A stretch of DNA of 64,000 nt from Natronorubrum aibiense (GTDB taxonomy: Archaea > Halobacteriota > Halobacteria > Halobacteriales > Natrialbaceae): positions 2,046,001-2,110,000 of the forward strand of contig NZ_CP045488.1 in NCBI RefSeq assembly GCF_009392895.1, given 5' to 3'. Positions 61,900-64,000 of this stretch are shown here, piece by piece. Below the pieces are notes generated by a model, which was not told the origin of the DNA, searched no databases, and worked only from the letters and a program-made list of their open reading frames with translations. How positions within the stretch are numbered: position 1 is the stretch's first letter; every line of letters starts with the position of its first letter. The position numbers were made by a program, and so were the translations under genes.

Positions 61900-63711
61900 T
61901 TACGCTTTTTTAAATTTCCAGGTGTGTCGATCCCACTCTTGACCGAACACCGCTTCGGGACCCTCGACAGTGTGTTGGTAGCCGACGATGTTGTCGGTCA
62001 TGACGACGAAGTTGACCGGCTGGTCTTCGCTGAGAATTCCGAATATGTCCGCCATCGCGTCTGCCCGCTTGCTTCGGTCCGTGGACGTTCGCACGGTGTG
62101 AAAACGACTAGCCAGGTCGGCGTCGGGAACGTAGCCGAAGTAGTTCGCCGATGCGCGCTCGGTCCAGAACGCGTCGATCGCCGCCGGTGTCCGCGGATAC
62201 GTATTAAACGAGTTGCCGTACATCAGATCCCAGTCCATCTCGCTTCGAGTGTTCTCACGAGGGCCGGCGTTGTTCGGGCCGCTGGACCACGGTGGGTCGT
62301 CGTCGCCCTGCCACTCGTTTCGGACGTACTGCTGGAGCAGTCGATCGAACGTGACGTCGTCGAACTCGACGTCGATCCCGATCGACGCGAGTTCGTCGCC
62401 GATGAACTCCGCCGTCGTCTTGACCGTCTCGCTCCCGCGTGCGTAGGCCATCGTCAGCGTCACCTGTTCGCCGTCGGGGCCGACCAACGTTCCGTCATCG
62501 TACCCGTAGTCTGCGCTCAGGTTGTCCTCGAGCAGGGTGCGGGCTGTCGCCGGATCGTAGCTGTCTCCTTCGCCGAACTCGGTGACAGCAGCGGCGTCGT
62601 ACCACTCCGACCACGCCGGCTGAAACGTCTGTGCCGTCTCGGCGTAGCCGCGGTGGATGGCCTCCGCGATTTCGGTTTTGTCGATCGCCATCGAGAGGGC
62701 CTGTCGAACGCCCTTCGTCCGGAGTTCCGCCCACCCGTTCATCCGCTGGTTGTAGGCCAGAATTCGCAGATACGGGAAAGGGACTTCGGTGACGTCGATA
62801 TCGGGGTTGCCTTCGAATCGTTCGACGCGATTCGACGGAACGGTGGTTTCGGTGACCTCACCCTGCTCGAAGGCAGTCAGTCGCGTACTCTGCTCGTCGA
62901 TCGACCGCCACGAGAACTCGTCGAAGTTGGGGCTCTGTTGCCACGCGTCGATCTGCTCGTCGGTGACGAACGACGGAAACTCCTCGGCGTCGAGTTCTCG
63001 CATGTAGTAGCTGTCGTTCCGAGTCGCGACGAACTCGGAGCCACGTTCCCACCGCTCGAGCGTGTACGGGCCGAGATTGCCCGTGTAGGCGAGCTCCTGT
63101 ATCTCCTCGTCCTGATCGAGTCCGTCCCCATCCCGATCGTCGACGTACGGCTCGAGGAGTCCCTTCGGGAGACAGTACGCTCCCCACAGCGTCGGCTCCA
63201 TCGGCCAGTCAGCGTTTGGCTCCTCGAGTTCGATCTGGAACTCGAGGGTGCCGGTGGCTTCGACCCTGATGCCGTCCCAGTTGCCCGCGGCCGCCGACAG
63301 CGCCCAGTTGTCCGGCCCTTGGTGGACTTCCTGAATCATGTAGACCCAGTCTTCGGCCGTCATCTGGCCGTAGCCAGCACCCCACTCGAGGTTATCGCGG
63401 AGGGTGGCAACAAACACCGTCGCGTCGCCGCTGTCCTCGAGATCGAGCCACAGTGGAAACAGATTCAGTTCGGGAGTGATCGCGTACGCACCGTCCATCG
63501 TCAGTCTGAGACGGGCGTTCGTATTGTCGTCTGCAACCTGGATTACGTTCATCGACTCGGGGTCGGTACTGTCGGCTACCGTGTACCTGACGGTGCCGTC
63601 GTCGTCACCTCCCAGACAGCCAGCAGCTCCCGCAAGCCCTGCTGTAGCCACCCCCTGAAGAATCCGTCGGCGAGTTACAGTCACCGTCTCGTGACTGTAT
63701 TCTTGACCCAT
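61900..63711 (-). CDS. peptide ABC transporter substrate-binding lipoprotein
   Basis: A 603-residue SBP_bac_5 (family 5 solute-binding) protein. The N-terminus is a Tat signal with TRRRILQGVATAG and a lipobox AAGCLGGDDD at about residue 29-36, so it is exported folded and lipid-anchored outside the cell, the normal haloarchaeal arrangement. Family blocks such as VRQALSMAIDKTEIAEAI and the C-terminal FNTYPRTP region are present. First gene of a five-gene operon (binding protein, two permeases, two ATPases) for oligopeptide or related uptake. Confidence 0.94.
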   Translation of the reverse strand: MGQEYSHETVTVTRRRILQGVATAGLAGAAGCLGGDDDGTVRYTVADSTDPESMNVIQVADDNTNARLRLTMDGAYAITPELNLFPLWLDLEDSGDATVFVATLRDNLEWGAGYGQMTAEDWVYMIQEVHQGPDNWALSAAAGNWDGIRVEATGTLEFQIELEEPNADWPMEPTLWGAYCLPKGLLEPYVDDRDGDGLDQDEEIQELAYTGNLGPYTLERWERGSEFVATRNDSYYMRELDAEEFPSFVTDEQIDAWQQSPNFDEFSWRSIDEQSTRLTAFEQGEVTETTVPSNRVERFEGNPDIDVTEVPFPYLRILAYNQRMNGWAELRTKGVRQALSMAIDKTEIAEAIHRGYAETAQTFQPAWSEWYDAAAVTEFGEGDSYDPATARTLLEDNLSADYGYDDGTLVGPDGEQVTLTMAYARGSETVKTTAEFIGDELASIGIDVEFDDVTFDRLLQQYVRNEWQGDDDPPWSSGPNNAGPRENTRSEMDWDLMYGNSFNTYPRTPAAIDAFWTERASANYFGYVPDADLASRFHTVRTSTDRSKRADAMADIFGILSEDQPVNFVVMTDNIVGYQHTVEGPEAVFGQEWDRHTWKFKKA

Positions 63712-63760
63712 GGTGAGTTATGTGAAATGAAGATATAAATATGCATTGTCCTAATTTACA

Positions 63761-63780
63761 TAGTAACTTATCTGTTACTA
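63761..63780. promoter_or_regulatory. dyad tagtaac-N6-gttacta upstream of the peptide transporter operon
   Basis: A perfect 7-bp inverted repeat 50-70 bases upstream of the binding-protein ATG, just beyond an A/T-rich atatttatat TATA region (63730-63743 on the plus strand). Position suits an operator or activator site for the operon or for the divergent gene at 63.9 kb. Confidence 0.5.
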
Positions 63781-63896
63781 ATAGGTCTTCTCGGCGGTCA
63801 AACGGCTGTATATCGGCATTCTGTATGCTCACGTGTCACAATCCGAATGTATTTTCAGATAGAGGACACTCTATATGTACGCATCAGAAAAAATAT

Positions 63897-64000
63897 ATGA
63901 TGAGTGATCGAACGGCTACGCTGTCCGGACTGTTGGATGCCGACATTGCCGAAACGAGGAGTCGACTCGTAGGTCATACGGTCTGCTGTACCGATGTACC
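63897..64000 (+). CDS. start of a gene cut by the window edge
   Basis: An ATG (63897, or 63900) opens a frame that stays open for 34 codons to the end of the window, preceded by an A-rich aaaaaatatat. The visible residues (MSDRTATLSGLLDADIAE and onward, including VCCTDV) are not enough to assign a family. It may be a divergent regulator or an unrelated gene; a partial call only. Confidence 0.35.
   Translation, partial: MMSDRTATLSGLLDADIAETRSRLVGHTVCCTDV

Noticed and set aside
61924-63738. 604-codon open frame opposite the peptide-binding protein gene
   Set aside because: Antisense shadow; the opposite strand carries a Tat signal, lipobox and family motifs.
1-64000. CRISPR arrays, prophage or a complete insertion sequence
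   Set aside because: No regularly spaced direct repeats, transposase, integrase or phage structural genes were seen.

Overview
The window is a stretch of chromosome from a haloarchaeon (class Halobacteria, probably near Natrinema/Haloterrigena, though that rank is a guess). The evidence is high GC, very acidic proteins, TATA/BRE promoters with short leaders, and a set of archaeal genes: TFB, aIF2-alpha, L44e, S27e, Nop10, a thermosome subunit, LonB, NAC, the alternative shikimate entry enzymes and an initiator tRNA-Met. It is mostly core chromosome. I see no prophage, CRISPR array or complete insertion sequence. One small AT-richer patch lies near 13.4-13.7 kb and one decayed universal-stress gene sits beside the tRNA.

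Layout. 0-3.3 kb: a CPBP membrane protease, a membrane protein, a 32-residue single-span micro-ORF, a PPOX-fold flavoprotein and two overlapping half-size EamA transporters. 3.3-10.8 kb (minus strand): a lysine cluster, dapA-dapB-dapD, a membrane-inserted metallophosphoesterase, then lysA-dapF-dapE. 11-16 kb: HtpX, a NYN-domain protein, a PUA protein, an HD phosphohydrolase, NAC and TrmI. 16-25 kb: ppsA, mfnA, metG, a TrkA-N protein with two membrane spans, and pyk. 25-30 kb: NfeD/SPFH membrane pair and small regulators. 30-39 kb: TFB, aroD, a secreted CAP-domain protein, dehydroquinate synthase II, a HAD hydrolase, SprT and a NUP-type protein. 38.5-42.3 kb: an apparent trpC-trpB-trpA-ADTH synthase operon. 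42.4-50.3 kb: an alkyltransferase-like protein, a lonB operon, NMN adenylyltransferase, a DUF62 protein and a thermosome subunit. 50.4-52.9 kb: a zinc-ribbon micro-protein and the translation operon L44e-S27e-aIF2alpha-Nop10-PAC2. 53-57.3 kb: a quinol nitric oxide reductase with a large N-terminal extension, a usp pseudogene and initiator tRNA-Met. 57.4-63.7 kb: a complete oligopeptide ABC transporter operon.

How the genes connect. Two biosynthetic systems dominate: DAP-type lysine synthesis (all steps from dihydrodipicolinate onward except the aminotransferase) and aromatic amino acid synthesis (first two archaeal shikimate steps, dehydroquinase and the last tryptophan steps). The trp operon promoter carries two TGTACA boxes like those known for TrpY in methanogens. 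Pyruvate kinase and PEP synthase, opposing enzymes, lie 5 kb apart, and the pyk promoter has a near-match to the TrmB glucose-regulon motif. The most unusual items are the Cys-to-Asp alkyltransferase-like protein, the 330-residue extension on the nitric oxide reductase, the metallophosphoesterase split by a membrane hairpin, and three genes shorter than 60 codons that are easily missed.
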